Below are positions 6,105 to 14,609 of a stretch of DNA of 64,000 bases, in pieces. The translations under genes were made by a program, and so were the position numbers. Positions within the stretch are counted from its first letter, which is position 1. The number at the start of each line of letters is the position of its first letter. The stretch covers positions 1 to 64,000 of the IMG/VR virus record IMGVR_UViG_3300034104_005580. One strand, given 5' to 3'. The stretch comes from a virus. Under the pieces are notes generated by a model. The model did not search any database. It was not told where the DNA came from and saw nothing but the letters and a program-made list of their open reading frames with translations.

Positions 6105-7807
6105 ACGATCTGGACCTCGCGGCGGAGAAGGTGGCCCAGGGGTGGGCGACCATCGGAGAGGACTACCCCCTGATCGGGCAGGCCGTGAGGCTACACCGGA
6201 ACACCCGACGGGGGCCGATGTCCTTCCTGGCGAACCCGTCGCTGGTGGAGATGTATGCGGACTTCCCCAGGATCGACGGGGCGGACGTGTGTAAGGCCGT
6301 CCAGACCGGGGTGAGCGAGCTGGTGATCCAGCTTCACCTGGAGGCCGCCGGGTGGAGGGGGAGGATCGCCGCCCTCGTGCTCCCCACCTACGGCCTTCGG
6401 GACCGCTTCGTCCAGCGGCGGATCGATCCCCTCTTCCTGGCCGTGCCCGAGTACCGGGAGAAGGCCGGGGGCACCTTCTCGGTGGCACGCGATAAAGCGA
6501 GGAAAGGAGCGGGGAACCTAAAGCTAAAGGACTTCGGGGACGGGGCTCTCCTCTTCCTCGGCTCCAACGCGGACGGAGACTTCCTGGAGTTCTCGGCGGA
6601 CCTCCTCACGATTGACGAATACGATGGCTGCGTGCCCGCCAACGTGGCGAAGGCCCGAGACCGCCTCCGCAACTCGCCATACCCCCAGCTCTTCCGGATC
6701 GGGAACCCGGAGGAGGGGAAGGTGGACGGGATCGCGGCGGCCTTTGAAGAGGGGGACCGCCGCCTCTTCCACTGGCGGTGCGGAGGGTGCGGCGAGCGCC
6801 AGCCCATCGACTGGTGGGCCAACGTGGTCCACCGGCTGGGGGACGGCACCTGGGAGCCGAGGGACGTGGCTCGCTATCGTGGCCTCCTCCAGAACCCCCG
6901 GGGCCCGGACATCCGGCCGGTCTGCCGGAAGTGCTCGTGCCCCTTCAATCGCGATCCCCGTGGCTCCTCGTGGGTGGCCGAGCGCCCTGGTCGCCGCCGC
7001 TCCTACCGGATGACCCGCCTGGACGTGATCACGGATCGGCTCTGGGACCTCTTCGTCCTGGAGTGGCTTCCGGCCCAGGGGAAGAGGGTGAAGCTCGCCA
7101 CCTTCTACCGCTCCGTGCTCGGCCTCTCCTACCAGGACGCCGGAGCCCAGCTCACGATGGAGCACCTGGAGGCGTGCGCCACGGGCCCGGATATGGACCT
7201 GATCGGTGGGGACGCCTATCGCTCGGAGCTGGTGGTGGCGGGCATCGACGTGGGCTCCGTCCTGAACGTGGTGATCGACGCCATCCACCTGGACGAGAAG
7301 GGGGCGAGCTACCGGCGCTCCCTCCTGATCACGGCGGTCCCTTCTTTTGAGGCGGTGCGGGACCTCCTGAACCGCTACCACGTCCAGGTGGCCGTGATCG
7401 ACGCCCGCCCGGAGACCCGAAAGGCGCAGGAGCTGCGTGACTGGGCCCTCTACGAGCAGGGGCACACTTTCGTCTGGCTATGCCAGTTCTTCCCCACCGA
7501 CCGGGTGGGCTCGGAGGACTACGGGCGGCGGCTCGACTACACCGATCACGTCGTCACCGTGGACCGGACCCAGCTCCTGGACGCCACCTTCGATGAAGTG
7601 GTCGGCAGGGCGAGGGTGCTTCCCAGGGATGGCCTCTCGGTCTCGGACTTCGTGGACCAGATGAAGGCCCCCGCCCGAGTCCTGGACGAGAAGGGCTCCA
7701 GGTTTATCTGGAGCGAGGGGAGCAAGCCCGACCACTACAGGCTGGCCGACGCCTACGCCCGGGTGGCCGCCGACCTGACCCAGGTGGGGGGTAGCTTCGT
7801 GGGGTGA
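6101..7807 (+). CDS. terL: Terminase large subunit, GpA family
   Basis: 568 residues, GTG overlapping the previous stop. The ATPase that drives DNA into proheads and cuts the genome. A deviant Walker A, KAVQTGVSE (about residues 65-73), matches the K-x-x-Q-x-G-x-S-E form of lambda gpA. Walker B is LLTIDEYD (169-175). Two Cys pairs, CGGCGERQ (about 226-233) and CRKCSCPFN (about 276-284), form the zinc insert typical of GpA proteins. The nuclease domain begins at VAGIDVGS (about 380), with later acidic positions in VAVIDARPETR. Length is slightly short of lambda gpA. Context upstream of portal and protease is as expected. Confidence 0.9.
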   Translation: MNDLDLAAEKVAQGWATIGEDYPLIGQAVRLHRNTRRGPMSFLANPSLVEMYADFPRIDGADVCKAVQTGVSELVIQLHLEAAGWRGRIAALVLPTYGLRDRFVQRRIDPLFLAVPEYREKAGGTFSVARDKARKGAGNLKLKDFGDGALLFLGSNADGDFLEFSADLLTIDEYDGCVPANVAKARDRLRNSPYPQLFRIGNPEEGKVDGIAAAFEEGDRRLFHWRCGGCGERQPIDWWANVVHRLGDGTWEPRDVARYRGLLQNPRGPDIRPVCRKCSCPFNRDPRGSSWVAERPGRRRSYRMTRLDVITDRLWDLFVLEWLPAQGKRVKLATFYRSVLGLSYQDAGAQLTMEHLEACATGPDMDLIGGDAYRSELVVAGIDVGSVLNVVIDAIHLDEKGASYRRSLLITAVPSFEAVRDLLNRYHVQVAVIDARPETRKAQELRDWALYEQGHTFVWLCQFFPTDRVGSEDYGRRLDYTDHVVTVDRTQLLDATFDEVVGRARVLPRDGLSVSDFVDQMKAPARVLDEKGSRFIWSEGSKPDHYRLADAYARVAADLTQVGGSFVG

Positions 7808-7818
7808 GCCGTGGGGGC

Positions 7819-7847
7819 TTGCCGGTTCACCGTTCCAGGGGTACCTC
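7819..7847 (+). promoter_or_regulatory. Promoter of the 17-base-spacer family: TTGCCG-N17-TACCTC
   Basis: TTGCCG (7819-7824), 17 bases ending CAGGGG, TACCTC (7842-7847), then AGAAAGGAG and the next start codon. It would allow the exported proteins to be made apart from the terminase. Confidence 0.55.
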
Positions 7848-7866
7848 TGGAGAAAGGAGCCACGTC

Positions 7867-8484
7867 ATGCTGACCCTAATCTTCATCGCCGCCGCCACCG
7901 CTGGGATCGGGACCACCTCGTGGGAGGAGGGCTCTGCCGACTACCCGGACGAGAGCTACACCCCCGCCGAGGTGGAGAGCTGGAGCGTGGAAGCCGACCT
8001 CCCGGAGTCCTTCATCTTCGGAAGCTGGACCGCCGAGTGGGAGGGGGACACCCTCTACTTCGCCGGGATGGAGGATGGCTCGGTCTGCCTCGTGGAGGAT
8101 GGCCCCCAGGTGGTGAGCCCGATCACCTCCGGCGGGCCCCTGGTCGGCTGGGGATGGGGTGCCGCCTACGATGGAGGGGAGGAGCCCCTGGCCATCCACT
8201 CCCTCACCGTGACCGGCCCTCTCACCGGGGACGAGAGCTTCACCTGGACCCCCGCCTCCGGGTGGGGGGATGGCGATGGGCCCGCCCCAGAGGTGCCTCC
8301 TCTCGGTGCCCCCTGGTCGCTCGCCGTCTTCTCCTCCGAGGGGGAGGGCGTCACCCTCTCGGCGGATCGACTCACCTGGGAGGTGGGGCCCGACGGGCTC
8401 TCCTACCTCCGGATGGACGTGGGGGGCTTCGGCTTCCCCCTCGGCTCCACCACCACCGTCACCCTCTCCTGGCTCTCGGAGTGA
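7867..8484 (+). CDS. Exported protein of unknown function
   Basis: 205 residues from ATG 7867 with an AAGGAG site 12 bases before the start. The first 17 residues (MLTLIFIAAATAGIGTT) form a short hydrophobic signal sequence without a lipobox Cys, so cleavage and release to the periplasm are likely. The mature part is acidic, rich in Trp, Gly, Ser and Thr, with beta-strand patterns and segments such as FIFGSWTAEWEGDTLYF. No enzyme motif is seen. A secreted phage protein beside a lipoprotein gene points to cell-surface change during infection or lysogeny (for example blocking superinfection), but this is inference. Confidence 0.65.
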   Translation: MLTLIFIAAATAGIGTTSWEEGSADYPDESYTPAEVESWSVEADLPESFIFGSWTAEWEGDTLYFAGMEDGSVCLVEDGPQVVSPITSGGPLVGWGWGAAYDGGEEPLAIHSLTVTGPLTGDESFTWTPASGWGDGDGPAPEVPPLGAPWSLAVFSSEGEGVTLSADRLTWEVGPDGLSYLRMDVGGFGFPLGSTTTVTLSWLSE

Positions 8485-8486
8485 TC

Positions 8487-8930
8487 ATGCTCACCTTCTT
8501 CCTCCTCCTCGCTTGCACCGACCACGGCCCCACGATCCAGGGTGGAGAGGTCCTCTCCGGGCTCGACTCGGAGGACCCCACGGACACCTCCTCCACCTCG
8601 GAGGATACCGCCCCGGATACCGACACCTCGGTCCCAGATCGCCTCCTCCAGGTGGGAGCCGAGAGCTTCCGGTGCTCGCCTGGGGAGTACCTGGACACGA
8701 ACCTCACGATCCCCACGGAGGCCGTGGTCCAGAGCTTCCTCCTCCTGGAGGATGGCTCCGGTGGCTTCTTCTGGCTCGTGGCCTCGGACGGGGTGGTGCT
8801 CTGGGATGGGGGCGGAGGGGCCGACCTCTCGTGCTCGTGGAGCCCGGGACCCGCCGGGGTGGACCTCTTCTGGCCCGGGTATGCGGATCAGGTGGTGGCC
8901 GTCCGGGTGGCGTGGGCCGCCTGGGAGTGA
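8487..8930 (+). CDS. Phage-encoded lipoprotein with Asp/Thr/Ser linker
   Basis: 147 residues from ATG 8487, two bases after the previous stop. The short hydrophobic leader MLTFFLLLAC ends in a lipobox LLAC, predicting lipid attachment at Cys10. A low-complexity acidic linker of Asp, Thr and Ser (about 27-50) precedes a compact domain (about 52-147) with two Cys residues (FRCSPGEY, DLSCSWS). This architecture is common for envelope lipoproteins in Myxococcota-like bacteria. A role in surface exclusion is plausible but unproven. Confidence 0.7.
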   Translation: MLTFFLLLACTDHGPTIQGGEVLSGLDSEDPTDTSSTSEDTAPDTDTSVPDRLLQVGAESFRCSPGEYLDTNLTIPTEAVVQSFLLLEDGSGGFFWLVASDGVVLWDGGGGADLSCSWSPGPAGVDLFWPGYADQVVAVRVAWAAWE

Positions 8931-9169
8931 GGGAGAACCACCGGGTGGTGGAGGCCATCGGGCTTCACCTTGCTCGGTGGGGCGTGAAGGTGGAGGAGTA
9001 CCTGGAGGCTGGAAGGGTGGCGACCGCCCTGGCCGTGCTCCCCTCCCCCCTCCTGGCGATGCAGGTGGTGGAGGAGTTCAGGGGAGTCCCTGGCTCGGTG
9101 GCCGTGGTCGCGGAGATAGGGCCAGAGCCGAGCCGGGTGGTATTCTCGTGGTCATCCAGGAGGGGGTGA
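8927..9169 (+). CDS. Small unknown protein, 80 aa
   Basis: GTG overlaps the preceding stop (GTGA). Helical, soluble, with VVEAIGLHLARWGVKVEEYLEAGRVATALAVLPS and a C-terminal strand VVAEIGPEPSRVVFSW. No motif is recognised. The consistent GC third-position bias and the coupling support that it is real. Confidence 0.55.
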   Translation: MRENHRVVEAIGLHLARWGVKVEEYLEAGRVATALAVLPSPLLAMQVVEEFRGVPGSVAVVAEIGPEPSRVVFSWSSRRG

Positions 9170-9270
9170 GCCAACCGCCCCGGGGAAAGGCCCCGAGCCA
9201 GCGAGCCGGGTAGGTGCGCGCTTGCCCTCTGACGGGTAGAGTACGCCCATCCCTTCCACGAGGCTCCCGG
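9170..9270 (+). other. Intergenic leader before the portal gene
   Basis: Holds a small potential stem (CGGGG-AAAGG-CCCCG, 9181-9195) and the pieces CTTGCCCTCT and GGGTAGAGT. The spacing between them does not fit the 17-base family, so I cannot assign a promoter with confidence. Confidence 0.3.
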
Positions 9271-11772
9271 ATGCGCCTGCTCACGATGACCGCCGACTCC
9301 CCTCTGATCCGGATCGGGCCCGCTCCTGCCTCTCGGCCCGGGGGCTTCGCCACCGTCCAGCAGAGGGACCGCAAGGTGATGCACCCCGCGTGGACGGAGT
9401 TCGGCTCGGCCTTCACGGGGGCCAACTACGCGGTCTCCGGAGACCCGATCCGGCAGCTCACCACGGACCAGCTCTTCCAGGTCTACCGGCGGACCCCGGA
9501 TGTCCGCTCGGCCGTGGACTCGATCACCCGCCGGGTGGCCACCACGGACTGGGTGGTCCAGCCCGTGGAGGGGGCCTTCAACTCGGAGGACCGGAAGGCC
9601 CTGGACGAGGCGATGATCGCCTGCCGCGAGGCCACCCGGTGGTTCCGCGCCCCGATGAAGGGGAAGACGTGGCAGCAGTTCCTGACGATGGTGGTCCAGG
9701 ACCTCCTGATCTACGACGCCACGGCCTGGGAGAAGGTGAAGGCCGGGAAGAAGCTGGACGAGCTGAACGTGAGCCGAGGGGATGACTGGTGGCCGGTCAT
9801 CGATCCCCACGGCCTCGGCACCTCCATGGAGCAGCGGGTGAACGGGAAGGCCCAGAGCTTCCCCATGGAGGACGTGGTCTACCTCAACCTCTTCCCGAAC
9901 ACGACCACCCCCCGGGGGATGCCCCTGATCGAGACGGTGGTGAACGAGGTGATCGCCATCCTTCGGGCGGCCGAGCGAGCCATGCTCACCATGGACGCCT
10001 CCGAGATCCCGCCGGGCATCCTCTACCTCACCGGCATCGCCGGGAAGGCGGCGGAAGATACCGTCCAGAGCTTCGTGAGCGACAAGGGCCGGGATCACAA
10101 GATGCGCGTGCTCCACTTCCCGAACCCGGCGGCGGGCTCGGCCGAGTGGATCAGGCTGGACCACTCCCCGAAGGAGCTGGGGATGATCGAGGTGGTCGAG
10201 CAGGTGCGGCGCACGATCTGGCGCATCTTCGGAGTCTTCCCCGTGGAGATGGGGGCCACCGATGGGATGCCCCGGGCCACGGCGGAGGTGCAGATGGACG
10301 CCGCCGCCTCCCACCTCCTCACCCCGATCCTGGAGCTTCTCCAGGAGGTGATCACCACCCAGGTCCTCCCCCTCGTGGTGGACGAGAAGTGGCTGGGGCT
10401 CGTGGAGTTCTCCTTCGACTACTCCCGGGACCTCACGCCCGCCGAGGAGAAGACCCTGGCCGAGAAGGACAAGGTGCTGGTGGACACCGGCATCCTCTCC
10501 AGGAACGAGGTGCGGACCTCGCGGGGCTACGATCCGGTGGACGATGGGGACGTGATCACGGTCTCCGGTACCGCCACCACCCTGGCCCAGATCGTGGACC
10601 CGCCCCCGCCACCGCCCCCGCCCACCCCCCCGGGTGCGGAGCCGAAGGATGGGGAGGGGGAGGACCCGAAGAAGGACCCGCCCGATGGGGAGGACCCGGA
10701 GGGTGGAGATGCCGCCCCTGGAGAGACCGATGGGAAGGGCGACGGGGCCGCCGATGGGGAAGCCGCGCCTGGAGAGGCCGAGGCCGAGGCGAAGAAGGGG
10801 ATCACCCGGCTCCCGGCTCACCGTCACGATAGGGCGTGCTTCCACGAGGGCGAGGCCCGTGGCCTCCCCGATCCCGACTCCCTCCCCTCGGACTGGCAAC
10901 CGGCCGGGCGCTTCCGTGGGAAGCGGGTGGTGGACCTCTCCGAGCTGGGAGGGGTCGTCTCCAGGTACCAGAGCACCGTCCTCCCCCTCTGGGAGGAGGC
11001 CATGACCGGCTTCCAGGCCAAGCTCCGGGCGGCCTACGGGGACTCCAAGATCACCCCCCAGGAGTCCGCCGCCCTCGCGGGCGACCTCGCCCACGCCCTC
11101 CACCGGCTCTCCACCTCCTGGGACGTGGAGACCGAACCGCTCTACCGGGACGCGGCGAACCTCGGAGACCTCGCCGCCGAGAAGTTCACCGGCGGGAAGG
11201 GGAGCACCTCGGCCTCCGAGCGTGGGGACCGCTACGCCTCCCTGGCGATGGCCTACCTCACTGGGACCGACGGGCCCCTGGAGAATGTGAGGCACCGCAT
11301 CCTGGCCATCCTCGGAGCCGTGAGCCGATCCCGGACGCTGGGGGCTCGCGCGGCCACCACGGTCCCGGATGGGGTGGCGCCTGGGATGGAGCTGGAGGCC
11401 CTTCTGGCCGCCACGGCTCACGCCTGGAGCCGGAACGAGCACCGGATCGCCAACTGGGGCGGGAAGCTCGTGGAGCTGGCGAACGAGGCGATGCGGGACG
11501 GGATGACCGAGGTGAACCTGGACAAGAAGACCGGGGAGCGTGCGGACTGGATGGTGGAGTGGGTGAACGTGGGAGACGATCACGTCTGCCGCACCTGCAC
11601 CGACCTCGGCACCCGTGGCTTCGTGGACCTCCGGACCCTCCCCACGATCCCCGGTGGGAACACCGAGTGCGGGGCCCGTGATCGGTGCGTCCTGGTCTAC
11701 TGGACGAAGGGCGAGGTGGCCGATGGCTCGGCAGCTCTCCTCGGCGGTGGGAACACCGGGAAGCCTCTCTAA
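9271..11772 (+). CDS. Portal protein fused to MuF-like head morphogenesis domain
   Basis: 833 residues from ATG 9271. Residues about 1-435 are an HK97-like portal: IRQLTTDQLFQVYRRTPDVRSAVDSI, YDATAWEKV, the segment GMPLIETVVNEVIAIL, and RRTIWRIFGVFPVEMG. A Pro-rich then acidic Gly/Asp/Glu linker (about 440-510) leads to a C-terminal domain (about 530-830) with helical repeats and the Cys-bearing end DHVCRTCTDLG...CGARDRCVLVYW, as in Mu gpF-like minor head proteins. The portal forms the DNA entry ring; MuF proteins help head assembly or travel with the DNA. The two are usually separate genes, so the fusion is notable. ATG 9271 is preferred over 9214, which would cover the leader. Confidence 0.82.
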   Translation: MRLLTMTADSPLIRIGPAPASRPGGFATVQQRDRKVMHPAWTEFGSAFTGANYAVSGDPIRQLTTDQLFQVYRRTPDVRSAVDSITRRVATTDWVVQPVEGAFNSEDRKALDEAMIACREATRWFRAPMKGKTWQQFLTMVVQDLLIYDATAWEKVKAGKKLDELNVSRGDDWWPVIDPHGLGTSMEQRVNGKAQSFPMEDVVYLNLFPNTTTPRGMPLIETVVNEVIAILRAAERAMLTMDASEIPPGILYLTGIAGKAAEDTVQSFVSDKGRDHKMRVLHFPNPAAGSAEWIRLDHSPKELGMIEVVEQVRRTIWRIFGVFPVEMGATDGMPRATAEVQMDAAASHLLTPILELLQEVITTQVLPLVVDEKWLGLVEFSFDYSRDLTPAEEKTLAEKDKVLVDTGILSRNEVRTSRGYDPVDDGDVITVSGTATTLAQIVDPPPPPPPPTPPGAEPKDGEGEDPKKDPPDGEDPEGGDAAPGETDGKGDGAADGEAAPGEAEAEAKKGITRLPAHRHDRACFHEGEARGLPDPDSLPSDWQPAGRFRGKRVVDLSELGGVVSRYQSTVLPLWEEAMTGFQAKLRAAYGDSKITPQESAALAGDLAHALHRLSTSWDVETEPLYRDAANLGDLAAEKFTGGKGSTSASERGDRYASLAMAYLTGTDGPLENVRHRILAILGAVSRSRTLGARAATTVPDGVAPGMELEALLAATAHAWSRNEHRIANWGGKLVELANEAMRDGMTEVNLDKKTGERADWMVEWVNVGDDHVCRTCTDLGTRGFVDLRTLPTIPGGNTECGARDRCVLVYWTKGEVADGSAALLGGGNTGKPL

Positions 11773-11807
11773 GGGGTACCCTCTCCCGGGTTAGCCGGAA
11801 GCTGGCT

Positions 11808-11836
11808 CTGGACGAATACCGGGGCCACGGTCTATA
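11808..11836 (+). promoter_or_regulatory. Structural-class promoter candidate: CTGGAC-N17-TCTATA
   Basis: CTGGAC (11808-11813), 17 bases, TCTATA (11831-11836) followed by AGCG; the protease start is 21 bases on. Shares the TGGAC box with the sites at 5405 and 14537. Confidence 0.5.
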
Positions 11837-11856
11837 AGCGGGTGGAGGCTCCACCC

Positions 11857-13386
11857 ATGCACGTCCGAACCGCCCCCGGCAAGCAGATCACCCTGGAGGG
11901 TGACGAGGCTCTCGTTCTGGACCTGGAGCTGGAGCGCACCGAGCCGGATGGCCGGAAGGTCTACCGGATGAAGGGCGTGGCTCACGCCCAGAGGGGCGTG
12001 CTCCCCGGGCTTCCGGCCCAGCTCTTCGCCCCCTTCTCGTTCCGGTCCCTCCCCCCGCCCACCCCGGAGGGGGAAGCTCCCTCCGAGCGGGCGAAGGGCT
12101 CGGACGGGGCGGTGGAGGGCATCGCCTCTTCGACCTCGGTGGACTGGTACGGCACGGAGATGGACCGGGACGCCCTCGACGGGATGGCCCTCCAGTTCAC
12201 CACCGGCGTCTCCCTCACCCCCCGCCACAACGGGTGGTTCGATCCCGTGGAGTGGGACGAGGTGATCGGGATCACGGAGGAGGGGCTGGTCAAGGCCGCC
12301 TCCGTGGAGGCTCCCGCCGATGGTGGGGAGCAGGGCTACGTCCTCTCCATCCGGGCCAAGCTCTTCCCCGAAGAGGAGAAGGCGATGGCTCTCCAGCGCC
12401 GTCTCTCGGCGGGCCAGCCCATCGGTCTCTCCATCGGTGGATGGTTCACGGACGTTCGGTTCATCAGCAACGAGGAGGGCGAGGTGGAGCGGGTGATCAT
12501 CCTCTCCGTCAAGCTCGATCACCTCGCGGTCACCCGTGCCCCCGCGAACCCCGACTCCATGGGCTTGAAGCTCATGCGCTCCATGGGCACGGCGGCCGTG
12601 AAGGCCCTCCGGGTGGCCTCCACCACCCCGCTCGTGCTGGACGATGCCCGGGCTCACGCCCCGGCGGTCCAGCCGACCGAGCCTCCCGAGACCCGTGCGG
12701 CTCCGGTGGCCCCCCCGGCTTCCATCGTGGAGCCCGTGATCACCGAGCCGTCCGCCGAAGAGCGAGCCGTCGAGCCCGCTTCCCCGGTCACGGGTAAGCC
12801 GTCCGCGAATGTTGCGCCGCTGGCTTCGCCGGATGATTCTACGACCACGCGGAGCGAAGAAGCTCCCTCCACCCCCACCGAGGAAGACTCCATGACCCCC
12901 GAAGCCCTCCGCGCTCTCCTGGCCGAAGCCCTGACCCCGATCACCGCCCGGCTCGACGCCGTGGAAGCGGCTCGCTCCGCCGCCCCGGCTCCCGCCGCCG
13001 CGCCGGTCGCGACCCCCGCGCCCGCTCCGGTGGCCGTGGACCGCACCGCTCTCCTGGAGGCCGAGGTCTCCACGCTCCGTGCCCGGGTGGCGGACCTCGC
13101 CGGTCGCCCGACCCAGGGCCGTCGGGCCATGGTCCCGGACCACGCCTACCGCACCGGGGACGGCGAGGGCTCGGAGTTCCGCTCCATGGTCCAGCTCGCC
13201 CGCACCGAGGGGAAGGCCGTGGCCATCGCCTCGGTCTCCGAACGCCACGCCAAGGCCCTCACCGCCGACCGCTACGACGGGACGATCACCCGCTCCCACC
13301 TGGAGTCCTGCCTGCGGGACATGATCCAGGGCGCGATCAGCGACGGGATCATCCGGGACCCCTCCGAAGATGCGGCCTGGGGGTAG
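11857..13386 (+). CDS. HK97-type prohead protease fused to scaffold
   Basis: 509 residues from ATG 11857 (site GTGGAGG). Residues about 75-250 carry the S78-type prohead protease signature: STSVDWYGTEMDRDALDGMA, a candidate catalytic His in LTPRHNGW, the Ser in GQPIGLSIGGW and the closing LDHLAVTRAPANPDS. A Pro/Ala/Glu-rich linker (about 265-345) follows. The C-terminal part (about 346-509) is helical (ALRALLAEALTPITARLDAVEAA, LLEAEVSTLRARVADLAG), as expected for a scaffold. The enzyme matures the prohead by cutting scaffold and capsid. An internal in-frame ATG at 12892 preceded by GAGGAAGACTCC could make the scaffold alone, as lambda C/Nu3 does. Confidence 0.8.
   Translation: MHVRTAPGKQITLEGDEALVLDLELERTEPDGRKVYRMKGVAHAQRGVLPGLPAQLFAPFSFRSLPPPTPEGEAPSERAKGSDGAVEGIASSTSVDWYGTEMDRDALDGMALQFTTGVSLTPRHNGWFDPVEWDEVIGITEEGLVKAASVEAPADGGEQGYVLSIRAKLFPEEEKAMALQRRLSAGQPIGLSIGGWFTDVRFISNEEGEVERVIILSVKLDHLAVTRAPANPDSMGLKLMRSMGTAAVKALRVASTTPLVLDDARAHAPAVQPTEPPETRAAPVAPPASIVEPVITEPSAEERAVEPASPVTGKPSANVAPLASPDDSTTTRSEEAPSTPTEEDSMTPEALRALLAEALTPITARLDAVEAARSAAPAPAAAPVATPAPAPVAVDRTALLEAEVSTLRARVADLAGRPTQGRRAMVPDHAYRTGDGEGSEFRSMVQLARTEGKAVAIASVSERHAKALTADRYDGTITRSHLESCLRDMIQGAISDGIIRDPSEDAAWG
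12892..13386 (+). CDS. Possible nested scaffold protein from internal start
   Basis: An ATG in the same frame as the protease gene, preceded by GAGGAAGACTCC, would give a 164-residue protein beginning MTPEALRALLAEAL and covering only the helical scaffold part. Expression from such nested starts is established for lambda Nu3 within gene C. Here it is inferred from the ribosome site and the domain boundary, which coincide. Confidence 0.45.
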   Translation: MTPEALRALLAEALTPITARLDAVEAARSAAPAPAAAPVATPAPAPVAVDRTALLEAEVSTLRARVADLAGRPTQGRRAMVPDHAYRTGDGEGSEFRSMVQLARTEGKAVAIASVSERHAKALTADRYDGTITRSHLESCLRDMIQGAISDGIIRDPSEDAAWG

Positions 13387-13461
13387 CACCCGCTCGCGGG
13401 TAGCTCCCCTCTCCACCCCCCCTCCACCACCACCGTTCCGCCCACCTCCGAGGACTTCACG

Positions 13462-14460
13462 ATGAACCCCCACGCCGCCGAATGGCTCGGCAAGTTCGAC
13501 CCCGAGCGCCGCGCCTACCTGGAGCGGGCCCTGACCGTGAGCAACGTCGGGTCCGTCCTCCTCCAGACCAACATCCGGAAGGTCGTGGAGATGCTCACGC
13601 TCCGCGAGTTCGGAGCCCAGGCCGTCCTCGCCCGCAAGCAGGGCTCCGGGGACAAGGCATACGTGAACCGCCGCACGGCGGGTACCACGGGTGCCGAGTG
13701 GGTGGACGACACCGACTCCGGGACCGACGAGACCGGGAGCTACGCGCAGGCCAACTTCGCGTTCAAGACCCTCCTGACGAAGATGTCGGTGACCCGCCGG
13801 GCCATCGCCCAGGGCCGCTCCTACGGGGACGTGCTCGGTGGTGAGCTGGTCGGGAAGTCCGAGGACTTCGCCGCCGCCCTGGAGTCCGCCATCTTCACGG
13901 GTGACAACGCCGCGAACACGAAGCAGATCAGCGGCCTCCTCACCCTCGTCACCAACGCCTCCGGGCAGACCATCGCCAACACCTCGGCGGCGGCCGGTGA
14001 CGACCTCGTGCTCTCCAAGCTGGACGAGGCCATCGACTCCGTGAAGGGCTCGGCGGCTCGTGGGGACCTCGTGATCTTCGGCACCTTCGCCGGGATGCGG
14101 AAGCTCAACGCCGCCCTCCAGGCGCAGCAGCAGTTCATCGGGAAGACCGTGGTGGGAGCTGGCTTCCGGGTCGCCACCTACGACGACATTCCGATGGTCA
14201 CCACCACCGGCTTCGGGAACGACCTCGGCTGGAACGGGACCCGGCTCCTGAAGAACACCGGCGAGGTGAGCAATCCCACCACGGCCCTCGTGGTGGTCAA
14301 CACCCGCTACGTGTACCTGGAGGAGCTGACCCCCCTGACCGTGATGCCGCTCGCGCGGTCCACGAGCCAGAACGAGGCTCTGGAGATGTTCTGGGATGGC
14401 GTGCTCGCCCTGGCCAACACCAAGGGCGCGGCCATCCTCGGCGGGCTCACCGCCTCCTGA
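13462..14460 (+). CDS. Major capsid protein, HK97 fold
   Basis: 332 residues, ATG with CCGAGGACTTCACG before it. The sequence follows HK97-like major capsid proteins: a helical start, then the E-loop region (LARKQGSGDKAYVNRRTAGT), SVTRRAIAQGRSYGD, the spine helix DLVLSKLDEAIDSVKG, DLVIFGTFAGMRKLNA, VATYDDIPMVTTTGF and an A-domain end YVYLEELTPLTVMPLA. Position after the protease and before a strong terminator fits a highly expressed coat gene. There is no separate N-terminal delta domain, consistent with the scaffold being encoded in the protease gene. Confidence 0.85.
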   Translation: MNPHAAEWLGKFDPERRAYLERALTVSNVGSVLLQTNIRKVVEMLTLREFGAQAVLARKQGSGDKAYVNRRTAGTTGAEWVDDTDSGTDETGSYAQANFAFKTLLTKMSVTRRAIAQGRSYGDVLGGELVGKSEDFAAALESAIFTGDNAANTKQISGLLTLVTNASGQTIANTSAAAGDDLVLSKLDEAIDSVKGSAARGDLVIFGTFAGMRKLNAALQAQQQFIGKTVVGAGFRVATYDDIPMVTTTGFGNDLGWNGTRLLKNTGEVSNPTTALVVVNTRYVYLEELTPLTVMPLARSTSQNEALEMFWDGVLALANTKGAAILGGLTAS

Positions 14461-14484
14461 TCCGGGTGGTCCCTGGGACCGGGT

Positions 14485-14527
14485 GGCCCGGCTCTTCCTT
14501 CGGGGGGAGCCGGGCCGCTTCCGTTTT
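14485..14527 (+). terminator. Strong terminator with UUCG tetraloop after the capsid gene
   Basis: Fourteen-pair stem (14485-14498 with 14503-14516, two wobble pairs) closed by a TTCG loop, then GCTTCCGTTTT. It would end the head-gene transcript and leave the capsid message with a stable 3' end. Confidence 0.85.
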
Positions 14528-14536
14528 GGCTCACGT

Positions 14537-14565
14537 CTGGACGAGTGGCCCTGGGATGGGTTACC
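14537..14565 (+). promoter_or_regulatory. Structural-class promoter candidate: CTGGAC-N17-GTTACC
   Basis: CTGGAC (14537-14542), 17 bases, GTTACC (14560-14565). Its spacer shares TGGCCCTGGGATGG with the site at 5405. It lies just after the capsid terminator and would restart transcription for the connector and tail genes. Confidence 0.55.
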
Positions 14566-14609
14566 ATCGGAGCGAGCTTCTGCACTAACCCCCCCCCGGA
14601 GGTGCCTCC

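Noticed and set aside
9205-9245. CTTGCC...GGGTAGAGT as a promoter of the portal gene
   Set aside because: The two boxes are only about 9 bases apart and do not fit the invariant 17-base spacing of the family.
8965-11583. 872-residue open frame on the minus strand opposite the portal gene
   Set aside because: Antisense shadow of a GC-rich gene: His/Gly/Pro/Arg-rich translation, no ribosome site, no recognisable domain, while the + strand frame is a clear portal.
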